DNA of 6,099 bases from Flammeovirgaceae bacterium UBA5867. Its GTDB lineage: Bacteria; Bacteroidota; Bacteroidia; Cytophagales; Cyclobacteriaceae. The position numbers were made by a program, and so were the translations under genes. The stretch spans positions 1 to 6,099 of the forward strand of contig DJFR01000224.1 in the NCBI GenBank assembly GCA_002432545.1. The letters are read 5' to 3'. Below the pieces are notes generated by a model. The model saw only the letters and a program-made list of their open reading frames with translations. It searched no databases and was not told where the DNA came from. This document shows, one piece after another, positions 6,016 to 6,099 of this stretch (its first letter is position 1; every line of letters begins with the position of its first letter).

Positions 6016-6099
6016 CTAGATTGCGATTTCAGAATTTACCAATACACTTACATCTTCAGCAGCAAATACCTTGTTGATATCAATGATCAAGGTTATATC
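6016..6099 (-). CDS. cheW: Chemotaxis coupling protein CheW, C-terminal fragment (5' end beyond window)
   Basis: Only the last 27 codons and the TAG stop (6016-6018) are visible. The fragment reads DITLIIDINKVFAAEDVSVL and ends SEIAI. The pattern 'hydrophobic LIIDINKVF followed by an acidic stretch' is the typical end of CheW, the SH3-like adaptor that links receptors to the kinase CheA. The stop is 6 bp upstream of the receptor start, so the two genes are surely co-transcribed, and position in a che operon supports the call. A CheW-like domain at the end of a longer protein (such as CheV or CheA) cannot be excluded from 27 residues, though plain CheW is the simplest reading. Confidence 0.72.
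   Translation of the reverse strand, partial: DITLIIDINKVFAAEDVSVLVNSEIAI

Noticed and set aside
1..6099. CRISPR arrays, tRNA or rRNA genes, insertion sequences
   Set aside because: No regularly spaced repeats, cloverleaf-like segments, rRNA-like stretches or transposase motifs were seen.

Overview
The window looks like a chromosomal segment from a member of the Bacteroidota, most likely in or near the Cytophagales. Three things point there. A PadR repressor is coupled to an FtsX-type permease that carries an extra N-terminal 'prefix' domain. Most starts have no Shine-Dalgarno sequence. One intergenic site matches the Bacteroidota promoter form TAnnTTTG. The lineage is an inference from these traits, not from a database match. 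All supported protein genes lie on the minus strand, so transcription runs from high to low coordinates.

Right part (6099 to 2399): a chemotaxis/adaptation operon in the order cheW (only its last 27 codons are present), a 716-residue methyl-accepting chemotaxis receptor, cheR (receptor methyltransferase) and cheD (receptor glutamine deamidase). Spacing is tight: 6 bp between cheW and the receptor gene, and a 14-bp overlap between cheR and cheD. The exception is a gap of about 100 bp before cheR, which holds a 14-bp inverted repeat that pairs fully as RNA on the coding strand (one G-U). The receptor has a large, apparently all-helical outer domain, a HAMP region and an intact signalling hairpin. 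Its last five residues, DFTEF, fit the aromatic spacing of CheR-tethering pentapeptides. CheW couples receptors to the kinase, and CheR and CheD set receptor modification. CheA, CheY and CheB are not in the window.

Middle (1843 to 2398): about 555 bp without a convincing protein gene. Near its right end, on the plus strand, a Bacteroidota-type promoter is followed about 100 bp later by a good intrinsic-terminator hairpin with a U-tract. Two further small hairpins lie between them. This is a candidate unannotated small RNA of about 120 nt, converging on the 3' end of cheD.

Left part (1842 to 1): a small stand-alone ParB/sulfiredoxin-fold protein with an unusually strong Shine-Dalgarno site, then a PadR-family regulator whose stop codon overlaps (ATGA) the start of an ABC-transporter permease of the MacB/FtsX type. 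The permease runs off the left edge after 339 codons. The last two genes are evidently one regulated unit.
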